From: Labilibacter marinus
GTDB taxonomy: Bacteria; Bacteroidota; Bacteroidia; Bacteroidales; Marinilabiliaceae
Assembly (NCBI RefSeq): GCF_001659685.2
Contig: NZ_LXYE02000035.1
Span: forward strand, 1-64,000
Direction: 5' to 3'
DNA length: 64,000 nucleotides
The notes beneath the pieces are model-generated. The model worked only from the letters and a program-made list of their open reading frames with translations. It was not told where the DNA came from and ran no database searches. Of this stretch, positions 7,616-17,510 are shown piece by piece. A program made the position numbers and the translations under genes. Numbering within the stretch: the stretch's first letter is position 1; every line of letters begins with the position of its first letter.

Positions 7616-10249
7616 TTACTTCTTCAGCCGACTTCTTAGCTCCATCACCTCCTGCTCTTTACCAACAATATCTAATCGCAACTGCTTAACTTCCTTTTGA
7701 AGTTCCTGCACATCCATCGGCAAATCGCTACGTTCTTTTTGAATAATTACAGAGGTTTCGGCAGATGGCTTCATAGATGTTTCGGCATACCTTTTATCCA
7801 ACAATACTTTATCCTTACATGCGAATGAACTAAAAATAACTTCTCCAGATTTTAAGCCATTACTATGGGCTGTCACCTTTATTTCACCCGCCTCGCCGGT
7901 AGCCCGAATAAGAGCGGTAGCTACACCAAATTCAGTTTTTATTGGATTACCCTGATTGGCATTCCCTCCTATTATTTCTGCCGGCCCCTCCACTTGAAAT
8001 AATACATACTCCGAGGCCAATACTTTTTTATTTCCTTTTCCATCAACCACCGTTGCTCGTACTGGTATAAAATCAGATCCACCTGCCGTTAAGGACATGC
8101 CTTCATCCGAAACGCTCAAAGCTAAACCCACAGATTGCTCAGGATAATCTCTTTCTTCTCTTAAAACAACCTGACCGTCTATTAAACCTTCAACAATCAT
8201 TTTTACCTCAGGTATTTTATTACGCCATTCCGTTTTAATAACACCAAAATCAAACACATTTTTAAAAATAAATGGAGGATGAGGTAAACTACTATATTTA
8301 GAATCGGTACTTGGCTTTTGGGTGCTTAGCACTTCATCTAACCAGGTAATACGTATTTCGTCGCAATTACTAAAAACTACTACATCCGATGGCGAAACTT
8401 GTGTTAGTTCGTGGCATACATACATCATAGGCCCCGTTTTAATTCCGGAAACCTTATAATTGATATCGTATTGACTTTTATACAGGTGATACACATACTT
8501 TGGAATGCGTAAGCCATTTAAAAAACCACCCCAAAACGGATCGGGATGATAACCACGCTGATGGTCGATACCAGCCCACTTTGCTCCTCCAATACGAAAG
8601 GTAGGCGTAGGATAACGGTTATTCAGCACTTCTGCCTGAATCAAAGCTTGCTCAAGCATAGCTTTTTCGCCCCATTCAATTTTAACACGTGTGGTAGCAT
8701 TTTGCGAGTGCCAGTTATCCACCTCACCTCCATCGCCATATTCCCTATTAAAAGAACACACGGTTGAATCATGACCATGATAGTGCATATCCAAACCACC
8801 CTTTACAGCTTCGTGATAATCGGTAACGGTATACATTCCCGGAAAAGGAAACTCTTCGTGTGCGGCTTTGTGCATATTATTCATAGCATGCCCCGGCTGA
8901 TATGGCGTTTCGTTCAAAGCTGTTTCCCACATTAAAATAGATGCATAATTTCTTCCTGCACGCACAAGGTTGCGCGTATCCTCATATAAACGCTGCTCAA
9001 AAATTGGCTGTTCATTATTATAAAAGTGCCAACCAGGATTGGCTGTGGTGGTAAACATACCCAACTCATCGCAAGCATCATAAAAAGCTGGATCCTGCGG
9101 ATAATGACCTACTCTAATGATTCTACTTCCACCCTCGCGCAAAAGCTTTACATCGCGCCACTGTCCTGAATTGGGCAAAGCATTTCCAACAAAAGTATAA
9201 TCCTGATGGCGGTTACAGCCAATGATTTTTTCCTTGTAAGGCTCCTTATTGACAAAAAGCCCTTTTGAACCCCTCATCTGAAACAAACGAATACCAACAC
9301 GAGTACGTAGTTCATCTACCACTTTGCCATTTACGATAATTTCAGTTTTCAGATAATGAAGATAAGGATCATCGGGATGCCATAGGTGAACATTTTTAGC
9401 TTCAAACTTTTTCTCTAACTGAAACGAAGCTCCTGCTTTTACTTTTGCTTTTTGAGTGAATGATTGTAATGCTTTTTGCTCAGCGTTTTCTAAGGTGGAT
9501 TTTACCACGATATTTTGCGTTGTTGAAGCATTGTTTTTTATCTCTGTGCGTGCAATCATCTTTGCGTTTTTACCATCCACATCAAGCGTAGCTACAAAAA
9601 CACCTCCACCAGCAACCCTTGAACTTAATTCTGGTAGCGTTACACACACATTCGATGTTTGAATTAAAAAAGCATCGCGATAAATACCTCCAAAATAGGT
9701 AAAATCCAGACCTCCTTGTATCTTCCCAGGCGGATATAGTTTACTATCGCTATTATCTGCTTTTACCGCCACAAAATTAGCTCCTTCCTTATTTATTAAT
9801 TCAGTAATATCTGCCGCAAAAGGAAGGTAACCTCCAAAATGCTCTGTTACCTTTTTACCATTTACCCACAGTTCCGCTTTTCCCATTACGCCCTCAAAAT
9901 ACATCAGCGTTCGTTGATCTATATTCGGCACTTCAAACTTTTTTCGATACCAGGCAATCCCCTGATAATTTCTACCCCCACTAGCATTTTCAGGTAATAT
10001 CTCCAGACCATGAGGTAGGTTTGCAGCCTCCCACTGGCTGTCGTCAAATTCAAACGCCTCAGCCCCTTTTGCGTCTCCTTTATAAAAACGCCATCCCTGA
10101 TTAAAGTTGTACACTTTTCGAGCACCATCTTTTACTTCGTAAAAACCAGCAGTTGAAAAGTTTTGTGAGTTTAATTTATTTTCCTGTATTGCCCACATTA
10201 CTAATAGGGCAATAACCATCTTAAATGATAATTGTACGTTGTGTTTCAT
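7616..10249 (-). CDS. GH2 enzyme with C-terminal coiled coil (GH2b), 877 aa
   Basis: Signal peptide at about residues 1-28. The order is sugar-binding domain (about 45-200), Ig-like domain, TIM barrel (about 325-620) and beta domains. The acid/base is Glu447 in TALNET and the nucleophile is Glu503 in FNREYG. The NRHQDY and RVGHYPQ motifs resemble those of GH2g and differ from the HHD..GP type of GH2a and GH2c. The last 33 residues are a charged heptad helix with a possible coiled coil, unusual for GH2, which could drive oligomer or partner contacts (inference). The likely role is exo-beta-galactosidase or a related activity on imported oligosaccharides. It is the first gene of unit G, 149 bp before GH27. 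Confidence 0.88.
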   Translation of the reverse strand: MKHNVQLSFKMVIALLVMWAIQENKLNSQNFSTAGFYEVKDGARKVYNFNQGWRFYKGDAKGAEAFEFDDSQWEAANLPHGLEILPENASGGRNYQGIAWYRKKFEVPNIDQRTLMYFEGVMGKAELWVNGKKVTEHFGGYLPFAADITELINKEGANFVAVKADNSDSKLYPPGKIQGGLDFTYFGGIYRDAFLIQTSNVCVTLPELSSRVAGGGVFVATLDVDGKNAKMIARTEIKNNASTTQNIVVKSTLENAEQKALQSFTQKAKVKAGASFQLEKKFEAKNVHLWHPDDPYLHYLKTEIIVNGKVVDELRTRVGIRLFQMRGSKGLFVNKEPYKEKIIGCNRHQDYTFVGNALPNSGQWRDVKLLREGGSRIIRVGHYPQDPAFYDACDELGMFTTTANPGWHFYNNEQPIFEQRLYEDTRNLVRAGRNYASILMWETALNETPYQPGHAMNNMHKAAHEEFPFPGMYTVTDYHEAVKGGLDMHYHGHDSTVCSFNREYGDGGEVDNWHSQNATTRVKIEWGEKAMLEQALIQAEVLNNRYPTPTFRIGGAKWAGIDHQRGYHPDPFWGGFLNGLRIPKYVYHLYKSQYDINYKVSGIKTGPMMYVCHELTQVSPSDVVVFSNCDEIRITWLDEVLSTQKPSTDSKYSSLPHPPFIFKNVFDFGVIKTEWRNKIPEVKMIVEGLIDGQVVLREERDYPEQSVGLALSVSDEGMSLTAGGSDFIPVRATVVDGKGNKKVLASEYVLFQVEGPAEIIGGNANQGNPIKTEFGVATALIRATGEAGEIKVTAHSNGLKSGEVIFSSFACKDKVLLDKRYAETSMKPSAETSVIIQKERSDLPMDVQELQKEVKQLRLDIVGKEQEVMELRSRLKK

Positions 10250-10346
10250 AGCTTAATTTTTTATTCCAATGGCCATATAGAGCTCTTAAAAAAATCTAAT
10301 CATCCTAGTTTGTGCAAAAATTGGATGCCGATTTTTCATGCCAGTT

Positions 10347-10485
10347 TTATCTTATTATTATATCTTTTTTACGGTTTGCTGGAAACTCGTCCATGTCTTC
10401 AACTTTTCCTTTTGTTATTTTTCCTTTAACAACTGTACCCTTGGGAGCATGTAGTTTAAAAACACAAGAATATGGACGACTCCTT
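10347..10485 (-). pseudogene. C-terminal relic of a DUF5703/GH95-like gene
   Basis: On the minus strand a reading frame of about 45 codons ending in TAA at 10347-10349 encodes VFKLHAPKGTVVKGKI, then KGKVEDMDEFPAN and KKDIIIR. This matches the C-terminus of the intact DUF5703 protein at 39774-42167, which has DFKLHAPQNTTVEVVL, then NGEITKL and SDVIIS. Nothing upstream of the fragment continues the homology before the GH29a terminator. It is therefore the tail of a deleted paralog. Confidence 0.7.
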
Positions 10486-10525
10486 TTTTACCCTTTTTTT
10501 TTATCGATATTTCATTAAAAAATAA

Positions 10526-10556
10526 ATGCACGGGAATGGATATATTCCTCGTGCAT
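10526..10556 (-). terminator. Terminator after GH29a
   Basis: ATGCACG paired with CGTGCAT, extended by a bulged GGAAT/ATTCC, forms a hairpin 60 bp past the GH29a stop. On the minus strand it is followed by a T-rich run (TTTATTTTTT). Confidence 0.7.
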
Positions 10557-10616
10557 CATCAAATAAACCTTATTGTGGTTGACTCCCTCTGGAGCCAAAC
10601 CAATAATCTTAGTCGT

Positions 10617-12218
10617 TTATTTAAGCGATGGTATACTTTCTTTAAATGTCATTTTTATAGGATAGGCGTATCCATAGTTTGGTTTCTTAGGCAATTGAAG
10701 TTGCAGCCCATTGTCCGTTTTTTTATAACTTACTTTACCCTTTCCTCCTACTAACTTCATCGATTTTAAATCCTTTAGATCGATATCAGATAAGGACTCT
10801 ATCACTACTTTTCCATCTTGTGGCCATTTTAAAATTGTGGCATATAAAACGGTATTTTCTTTATTTCTGGTAAAACGGACATCTTCACTTGTGGCCGTAT
10901 ACATCTTATGACCTGTTTCATTTTTCTCACCCCACTTATCTCCTACCTGACCAAATATTTCATACGGACGAGTTGCATACACTGCTTCTCCACACACTTT
11001 TAACCAAGCACCTAACTCGTACATCATTGTTTTTTGCTCCTCAGGAAAAGTTCCATCTGCCTTAGGCGCAAAAGAGAGCATCAACACCCCTCGTTTACTA
11101 ATAATATCCATTAGCTGATCCACAATTAAATTAGTTGGTTTAATAGGCGTACCTTCTACAAATCCCCAATTATGATCATCGTAAACACAATCATCGGTTT
11201 GCCATACCATCGGAGCAATATCTTTCATTCCGCCACGCTCAAAATCACGCACGGCTGCACCTTCTTTCCATGTAGCCCAACCCTTATAGTTTAAAACCAC
11301 GTTAGGATTCCCCACCTCTCCTTTTCCTGCTTCGATGGCATTATTATAATAAAACGAACCAAACTCTTGCTTGCGCGACTCCCATATTTTTGGGTTAAAA
11401 CCCCAATCGAAATAATACAAATCGGGTTTATACATATCGGCCAACTCTTTGGTACGGGCTAACCAACGATCCATATCCCTTTGGGAGGGCTGCACTGCGC
11501 CACGTGAGCGAGGAATCCACGTTTTACGTTCTTCTCCCTGATAGATTCTAATGGTATCGGCACTGGGTTGAACGATTGGATTGCCATACAAATCCTGATA
11601 CTCTGGATTAATCGCATCGTAACGGTTAATATGATTCCACTGAAAAAAGCTGTAATTCCAGGCCGTGTGATTGGAGACTCCAAACTTTAATCCTTTGGTT
11701 CGAGCTGCTTTGGCCATTTCTCCAACTAAATCACGCTTGGGCCCCATATTAACCGAATTCCATTTGCTTAATTTGGTATCCCACAAGCAAAAAGCATCGT
11801 GATGAGCTCCCATCATGGTAAAAAACTTTGCTCCACCTTTTACGCATAAATCAGCCCACTCGTCGGCATTAAAATTCTCTGCCTTAAACATGGGAATAAA
11901 ATCTTTATACCCAAATTGATCTGGCGCTCCGTACTTTTTATTGTGGTGCAGATGAGTTGCCAATCCTTGGTTATCTCTGCTACTCTGGCCTTTTTGACAA
12001 TACATCCAGCGCCCATACCATTCTGCAGCATGACTGCCTTTAAAGGCTGGAACCGAATATACTCCCCAGTGTACCCAAAAGCCAAGCTTGGCATCTTCGT
12101 ACCATTCTGGTGCTTCGTAATTTTGTAAGGATTCCCAATCGCTTGTGTATTTTTGTTGCGCTTTTAATTGAAGTGTTAGCATTAATATGAATGCTAATAA
12201 TGTAAATTTTGCCATCAT
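10617..12218 (-). CDS. GH29 alpha-L-fucosidase-like enzyme (GH29a), 533 aa
   Basis: Signal peptide of about 20 residues ending LKAQ, then a GH29 TIM barrel and a C-terminal beta-sandwich. Compared with Thermotoga fucosidase, the fucose-contacting residues are present: His50 in VHWG, Glu66-Trp67 in AAEWYGRW and His139-His140 in AHHDAF. The nucleophile is Asp271 in YYFDWGF, and a DFERG motif lies downstream. It should release terminal alpha-L-fucose, or possibly L-galactose, with retention. It follows GH2c by 65 bp and is closed by its own terminator. It is the most canonical of the four GH29 proteins here. Confidence 0.92.
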   Translation of the reverse strand: MMAKFTLLAFILMLTLQLKAQQKYTSDWESLQNYEAPEWYEDAKLGFWVHWGVYSVPAFKGSHAAEWYGRWMYCQKGQSSRDNQGLATHLHHNKKYGAPDQFGYKDFIPMFKAENFNADEWADLCVKGGAKFFTMMGAHHDAFCLWDTKLSKWNSVNMGPKRDLVGEMAKAARTKGLKFGVSNHTAWNYSFFQWNHINRYDAINPEYQDLYGNPIVQPSADTIRIYQGEERKTWIPRSRGAVQPSQRDMDRWLARTKELADMYKPDLYYFDWGFNPKIWESRKQEFGSFYYNNAIEAGKGEVGNPNVVLNYKGWATWKEGAAVRDFERGGMKDIAPMVWQTDDCVYDDHNWGFVEGTPIKPTNLIVDQLMDIISKRGVLMLSFAPKADGTFPEEQKTMMYELGAWLKVCGEAVYATRPYEIFGQVGDKWGEKNETGHKMYTATSEDVRFTRNKENTVLYATILKWPQDGKVVIESLSDIDLKDLKSMKLVGGKGKVSYKKTDNGLQLQLPKKPNYGYAYPIKMTFKESIPSLK

Positions 12219-12248
12219 TTATTATAGGTTAAAAATCTATTTATAATT

Positions 12249-12259
12249 AGGATAATCCT
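12249..12259. promoter_or_regulatory. Palindrome AGGATAATCCT upstream of GH29a
   Basis: A perfect 5+1+5 palindrome lies 31-41 bp before the GH29a ATG. A longer version, AGGATAATTTATCCT, occurs upstream of the 855-aa enzyme gene at 17511-17525. It could be a shared operator, but two sites are weak evidence. Confidence 0.3.
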
Positions 12260-12283
12260 GTCAAAAATTAAATAACCAACACT

Positions 12284-14686
12284 TTACAACTTCACTATTT
12301 TAGTTTTCACCCCTTCGGCAGAAACGATCAACTTACATTCTGATTCAGGCTGATTTATTTTAATAAGTACCGCACATTTTCCTTGATGGGTAATTCTATT
12401 TTCATGATTTTTAAAAGGAGTAATACAAGCCATATCTCCATTATGGATACCTATTATTTCGCAAGGCCCTTCTAGCGCAAAACCCAACTCCTTTTCAATA
12501 TGAATCACACTAGTGCCTTTTTTATCTGAAAGCTGAAGTTCAACTCGCACAATATCATTATTATGGATTACCTTTTCTTTTATTTTTTTAGTTTCTCCAG
12601 CTGTTTTTAAACTATGCTCGCAAACTTCTTTACCATCTACAACCCCTTTGGCAGTTAAAGTACCAGCTTTAAAAGCTACTTGCTTCCACTTCATAATCCA
12701 ATTATTGAACTCAGCTAGTTTTTTATTTCCTAGTAATTTTCCGTTGAGGTAAAGATTAACCGATTCACAATTTGTATAGGTTACCAAATCTAATTGAGTT
12801 CCTGCATTATGATTCCAATTGGTGCTCATTGGCGGCCATCCCCATCGTCCAGAAGTTGAAAAGTCATCCGCATCTCCATCATACACCTCCATATGTACCA
12901 TAGGCTTTTCGCTCCAAAAAGCTTCGTACAAGTACGAACTATTCTTACGAAATCCTCCCATATCAATTAAACCAGCATTGGTTCCTGTTTTAGGAAAAGT
13001 GCGTGACTCGCCCAAGTAATCTAAACCAACCCACAAGAACAGTCCCATGTTGCTTTCATTGTCCATTACATCAAGCCAAGGACTGCGCTCAATATTGGCA
13101 AAGCGCTTTTCTAGTTCGCTATTAAAATAGGTATAACTCTCGGTACTCACATAAGGCATTCCTGGTTTTTGTTCGCTAATTAATTTACACCATTGCTCGC
13201 CATAATTAAGCGCAATTACATCCATGTATTTACACGTTTCTATAATCGCATTTACTTTATCCTGCACTGGCATATCCTTCCCTCTCTCCATACCAGAAAT
13301 AACTGGACGTGTTGGATCTAAATCACGCACAAAAGATGCATACCTGCGTAATCCATTTTTTTGCTCACCTGTACCTGGAGAAAAGTTCTCGTTACCAACA
13401 CTCCAGAAAATAACTGATGGATGGTTTCTATCTCTTTTGATAGTAGTTTCGAAATTTCGTTGCCATTCCACATCATAATTTGGATCGGCAAAAGGCTCTT
13501 TATAATATGCAAAAGCTTGATCGGTGCTTGATCGATATTGATTCGTCCATTTATCTACAAACTCATTCATCACTAAAAAACCCATCTCATCACATAAGTC
13601 TAAAAATTCAGGAGATACTGGATTATGCGCCGTACGAATGGCATTACAGCCCATATCTTTTAACAAGCTCAAACGATTTTCCCAAACTTCAATAGGTACA
13701 GCTCCTCCTAAAGGGCCTGCATCATGGTGTAAACAAACACCTTTCATCTTTACACCCTTACCATTTAAGAAAAATCCCTTTTCTGCATCAAACTTTAATG
13801 TTCTTATTCCAAATTTTGACTCATACACATCTGTATACTCACCATTACATTTAAGTTTCGTAATAAGTTTATACTGATTAGCTGTTGTTAAATCCCATAA
13901 CATGGGCGTTTCTATCTCAAATTCTTGAAGCACCTCAACCGAACGATAACGTAGTGCTTTAACCACACTCTTCTCCATGGCTACTATATTATCTGAGGCA
14001 TCATAAACTGTAGCCTCCACCTCAATCTCTTTGGCCTCATCAAAGTTCTCAATACTGGTAGCTACCTTCACTAAAGCCTTTTCTTTACTTACTTCTGGTG
14101 TTGTGATGTACGTACCCCAGTTAGCTACGTGCGTATTTTCGGTAATTGTTAGCCAAACATTTCGGTATATTCCAGAACCAGTATACCATCTACAATTAGG
14201 TTGAATGAAATTATCAACTCGAACTGCCAAGGTGTTTTCTCCTACTATTAATAACTCAGAGATATCGTAATAGAAACTGGTAAATCCATCTCTTTGCGTT
14301 CCTACATGATGATTATTCAACCAAATGCTTGCATTTTTATATATGCCATCAAACTGGAGTTCAACATGCTTGCTGGAAAGATCTTCTTTTACCTCAAAGG
14401 TTTTACGATACCAAGCTATTCCTCCTGGTAAAAAAGCATTTCTACCAGAATGGTCCTTATTGAATTCGGCCTCCACACTCCAGTCGTGAGGCAAAGTAAG
14501 CGCTCGCCATTCCTCATCATTAAATGCCTTATCGCAATAATCACGATGATCGTCGAGCTTAAATTTCCATCCTTCGTTAAAATTCTTTTTAATTCTAACT
14601 TCTTGTTCTGTATTTTGAGCCTGAAGAGCTAAACTGCTTAAAAGAATTATTACTATAAAACTGACAGATAATTTCATCTTCATCAT
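12284..14686 (-). CDS. GH2 beta-galactosidase-like enzyme (GH2c), 800 aa
   Basis: Signal peptide (about residues 1-23, ending LQAQ). Domain order is GH2 sugar-binding, Ig-like, TIM barrel, then Ig-like C-terminal domains (DUF4982-type). The barrel has HHDAGPLGG and NAIRTAHN. The acid/base is Glu433 in SVGNENF and the nucleophile is Glu516 in VSTESYTY. It is close in plan to GH2a and probably cleaves a related terminal beta-D-galactoside. An 8-bp inverted repeat sits just upstream of its start, and GH29a follows in the same direction. Confidence 0.9.
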   Translation of the reverse strand: MMKMKLSVSFIVIILLSSLALQAQNTEQEVRIKKNFNEGWKFKLDDHRDYCDKAFNDEEWRALTLPHDWSVEAEFNKDHSGRNAFLPGGIAWYRKTFEVKEDLSSKHVELQFDGIYKNASIWLNNHHVGTQRDGFTSFYYDISELLIVGENTLAVRVDNFIQPNCRWYTGSGIYRNVWLTITENTHVANWGTYITTPEVSKEKALVKVATSIENFDEAKEIEVEATVYDASDNIVAMEKSVVKALRYRSVEVLQEFEIETPMLWDLTTANQYKLITKLKCNGEYTDVYESKFGIRTLKFDAEKGFFLNGKGVKMKGVCLHHDAGPLGGAVPIEVWENRLSLLKDMGCNAIRTAHNPVSPEFLDLCDEMGFLVMNEFVDKWTNQYRSSTDQAFAYYKEPFADPNYDVEWQRNFETTIKRDRNHPSVIFWSVGNENFSPGTGEQKNGLRRYASFVRDLDPTRPVISGMERGKDMPVQDKVNAIIETCKYMDVIALNYGEQWCKLISEQKPGMPYVSTESYTYFNSELEKRFANIERSPWLDVMDNESNMGLFLWVGLDYLGESRTFPKTGTNAGLIDMGGFRKNSSYLYEAFWSEKPMVHMEVYDGDADDFSTSGRWGWPPMSTNWNHNAGTQLDLVTYTNCESVNLYLNGKLLGNKKLAEFNNWIMKWKQVAFKAGTLTAKGVVDGKEVCEHSLKTAGETKKIKEKVIHNNDIVRVELQLSDKKGTSVIHIEKELGFALEGPCEIIGIHNGDMACITPFKNHENRITHQGKCAVLIKINQPESECKLIVSAEGVKTKIVKL

Positions 14687-14703
14687 TTATTTTTTTGTAG
14701 ATA

Positions 14704-14726
14704 TTTTCCCTATGCAAATAGGGAAA
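14704..14726. promoter_or_regulatory. Inverted repeat before GH2c start
   Basis: TTTCCCTA-TGCAAA-TAGGGAAA forms a perfect 8-bp inverted repeat centred about 29 bp before the GH2c ATG. It has no T-tract on the minus strand, so it looks more like an operator or a 5' mRNA hairpin than a terminator. Confidence 0.4.
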
Positions 14727-14803
14727 TAATTACAATTTATTTTTACCTCTGAGTCATTTAAAGGAACCTGAGCGTACATTAAAAGAATAGGAAAAATTAA
14801 AAA

Positions 14804-14821
14804 GGAGGCGATTTCGCCTCC
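14804..14821 (-). terminator. Terminator after the 855-aa GH42-like gene
   Basis: GGAGGCG/CGCCTCC forms a 7-8 bp GC-rich stem with a tight loop. On the minus strand it is followed by TTTTTAATTTTT. It lies 34 bp past the stop of the 855-aa gene and separates units E and F. Confidence 0.85.
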
Positions 14822-14854
14822 CTTACAGGTAACTTTGGAAATAGACTATATAAA

Positions 14855-17422
14855 CTATAGTTTGCTATGCATAAAACTTTGATAGAGTTCTCCGGAAAAT
14901 ACTTTCACTAAATAATTCCCTTTCGGAAAGTCTCCCATGTCAACTCGCACTGTATCCACGCTCTTGTATTCTTTGTTTAATACCGTTTGCCCTGACATAT
15001 TAAAAACGCTTAATTCTATTGCATTCTGAAATTCATAAAACTTAATATTAAACCTTCCGTTAGATGGATTTGGAAATAACGAAGCCATATCAGTCTGAAG
15101 ACCAGCGGAAGGTCCAAAAATCCCTAAACCTTCTTCATCCTTAATTTCTATAAAATAAACCTCGTTAGGTTTAAGTGTAGGCTGGTTACTCACTTTAACT
15201 CCATTGAGTAAATCAAAACAAGCTGTACCAACAAAAGCATCCTTTAATACAATATTTAGTTTAGCATCGGTTTTACCTAGATTAACAATAGACAATACAT
15301 CATTACCGTCCTGGTTTTTAATACATTTCCATGCGCATCCTTTTTTATAAATGCCATTTGTTTCCGTTACACTTACCGCTGGCATTAATCCTTTAGCCTC
15401 TACTAACTCAAAGGCTTTTTTATGCATCTCCTCTAATGTATTGGCATTAATAATTGTTCCTACTCCAGCTGTTAAACTTCCTAAAGATTGACTGTATTCA
15501 TTCTTTGCCAGACTTGCATTATCAGTTATTACAGTACCTCCTCCATTTAAATACGACTGTAAGGCATCCAGTTCATCCTGGGTAACAAATTGTGTTTTAT
15601 ATACCAAAATAACATCCCAAGTATCATACTGCTGGTTTGTAATAATGTTTTTTGTAGCAAAACCTATAGGCACTCCTTCAAAATTTAAGTGCTCATATAA
15701 TTCAAACACGTCATCCATGTGCTTAGCCTTATTAATGGCCGATGTTTCTGAATGAAAAATTCTGATAGGTTTTCGCTGACGTTGCATTGCCGTAATCTCT
15801 TCGGAATATGAGTTTAAGTCCATATGAACAGAGTGCACCTCATTGATAATACGTGGCTGTTGATTGTTAGATCCAGCATAACCATTTCCAACGTTGTTTT
15901 TAATTGAACCATCCTCTAATCTTCCCCAAACCCAAATTTGATTGGCATTTAAGCCATGCGTAGCTGCTGCCCAAAAGGTAGCCCTTGCATATAAAGGGTC
16001 TTGAAATAAATCACGTGATCTTCCTGTAGACAAATAATGTGTTTCTGTATTATATGAAATCTTTTCGGGGCTTACCGATTTATAAAAATCAAATCCCATA
16101 TATAACTCTCTCCAATCAAAGGCATAATGTTCTTGCCACTCATGCGGCTCTCCCCACATAGGTGCATTTTCCGAACCAGAATCATTTCCTATTATCTCGC
16201 TCAATTCGGTTAACGCCTCCATATCAATTCCGTGACCTCGTTTATTATCTGTCCAAAGGTTAGGCATTATTTTAAGATGAACTTTAGCATCGGCATCATA
16301 TTTTTGAATGGTATCTTTTACATCACTATACCATTGTGTTACTCTAACTCTATTAAACTTAACCCAATCGTACCACTTCGGAGATCCTATTAAACCCGTA
16401 TAAATTGGGATATCAATACTTACGTCATCAAATGAAGCAAAACTGGTTCCCCAATGCGAATTTAATTCGGCTATATCCCCATGCTTATCTTTTAGCCAAA
16501 TTTTAAACTTATCAATTGTATAATCTGAAACTGGACCGCTTGCCCAATCCCAGTCATCTTCATTATCGGTATCTTTACTTTTAGTGGTGTAAAAATGAGG
16601 CTCGTTACATAACATATACCCTAACTCGCTATATTTTTTGCCAGCAGCAACTGGAACTATTTTTCTTAATAGTTTACCTTGAATATCTCTTGCTCCAGGA
16701 TTATCAATATCATACCCAGTATATGTATTCTCTCTCATTCTAAAACCTGGACCATACTCATCTTCTGCCCATTGCGGTACATTTTTATTTCCGATAAAAA
16801 TAAAACCAACGGTTCCTGATGGCTTTGCATTTATCGCATTCCAGGTTCCTGCATTAATATCACCATTAACATTACTTACTTTGTTTTGGTCAATATAAAA
16901 TCCATCCTCATTTCCATGGAATTCGGTTAACTTAGCCGTTGCTGGTTTCCAGGTATAATCAGCCGTAAAACAAGGCCTACCATTAAATGTTAACTGATCA
17001 CCTTCATGTGAAACCTGCGACCAATCTAAATTCGGAATTACTTTTCTTGTATAAATGCCTTCCTTTAATTTTGTTAGGTAAGCTATTGCATCATCTAACA
17101 TAACGATGACTTCTCGTCTTTCAAAGTCTGGCAAAAACTCTGCTGCCTTGGCTGCTGTATCTTTATATATTTTAACGAGCTTAAACGCATCAATATTCTC
17201 CGTTTGATGAGACTCATCCCAGTCTGCAAAATCTAAAAACACCTCCGCTGTTCTAACGGTCATTTTTTCTTTTAATGCATCAATACCTTGCAACTCACAC
17301 TCTGTTATTAGGGTTTCAAGAGTATTGATTTTTGCTTGAGCTTTTTCCTTTAGTGTTTGTCCCTGTAATATTAAAGAGCAGGTAACAAAAACTACTAACA
17401 TTGTTATTCGTAGATTATTCAT
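14855..17422 (-). CDS. GH42-like clan GH-A enzyme with T9SS sorting domain, 855 aa
   Basis: Signal peptide (about residues 1-22), then a helical domain (about 25-120) with KMTVRTAEVFL, then a TIM barrel. The barrel has the clan GH-A acid/base motif MLCNEPHFY (Glu274), and a likely nucleophile Glu460 in SYNTETHYL. A domain resembling the GH42 trimerisation/GATase-like fold follows (about 585-690), then a small beta domain and a C-terminal T9SS sorting domain (about 780-855). It is therefore exported to the surface or medium, where a polymer-degrading enzyme would act. I cannot place it in a specific GH family; GH42, GH50, GH86 and GH167 are relatives worth testing. A paralog of 1313 aa lies at 44708. 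Confidence 0.75.
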   Translation of the reverse strand: MNNLRITMLVVFVTCSLILQGQTLKEKAQAKINTLETLITECELQGIDALKEKMTVRTAEVFLDFADWDESHQTENIDAFKLVKIYKDTAAKAAEFLPDFERREVIVMLDDAIAYLTKLKEGIYTRKVIPNLDWSQVSHEGDQLTFNGRPCFTADYTWKPATAKLTEFHGNEDGFYIDQNKVSNVNGDINAGTWNAINAKPSGTVGFIFIGNKNVPQWAEDEYGPGFRMRENTYTGYDIDNPGARDIQGKLLRKIVPVAAGKKYSELGYMLCNEPHFYTTKSKDTDNEDDWDWASGPVSDYTIDKFKIWLKDKHGDIAELNSHWGTSFASFDDVSIDIPIYTGLIGSPKWYDWVKFNRVRVTQWYSDVKDTIQKYDADAKVHLKIMPNLWTDNKRGHGIDMEALTELSEIIGNDSGSENAPMWGEPHEWQEHYAFDWRELYMGFDFYKSVSPEKISYNTETHYLSTGRSRDLFQDPLYARATFWAAATHGLNANQIWVWGRLEDGSIKNNVGNGYAGSNNQQPRIINEVHSVHMDLNSYSEEITAMQRQRKPIRIFHSETSAINKAKHMDDVFELYEHLNFEGVPIGFATKNIITNQQYDTWDVILVYKTQFVTQDELDALQSYLNGGGTVITDNASLAKNEYSQSLGSLTAGVGTIINANTLEEMHKKAFELVEAKGLMPAVSVTETNGIYKKGCAWKCIKNQDGNDVLSIVNLGKTDAKLNIVLKDAFVGTACFDLLNGVKVSNQPTLKPNEVYFIEIKDEEGLGIFGPSAGLQTDMASLFPNPSNGRFNIKFYEFQNAIELSVFNMSGQTVLNKEYKSVDTVRVDMGDFPKGNYLVKVFSGELYQSFMHSKL

Positions 17423-17510
17423 TCCAGATATATTTAGTTTTAATTATCGAATGGCAATTAATTAAAAAGCCACAATAATGAATTGTATCAGAATAAATAA
17501 AAAGTACCGC

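Larger units (their letters stand above)
10250..10616. other. Intergenic stretch with hairpin terminator and gene relic
   Basis: The 367 bp between GH29a and GH2b contain no intact gene. They hold the GH29a terminator (10526-10556), a decayed C-terminal fragment of a DUF5703/GH95-type gene (10347-10485), and the promoter region of GH2b. A small imperfect hairpin GACTCC/GGAGCC lies near 10580-10595. Confidence 0.65.
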
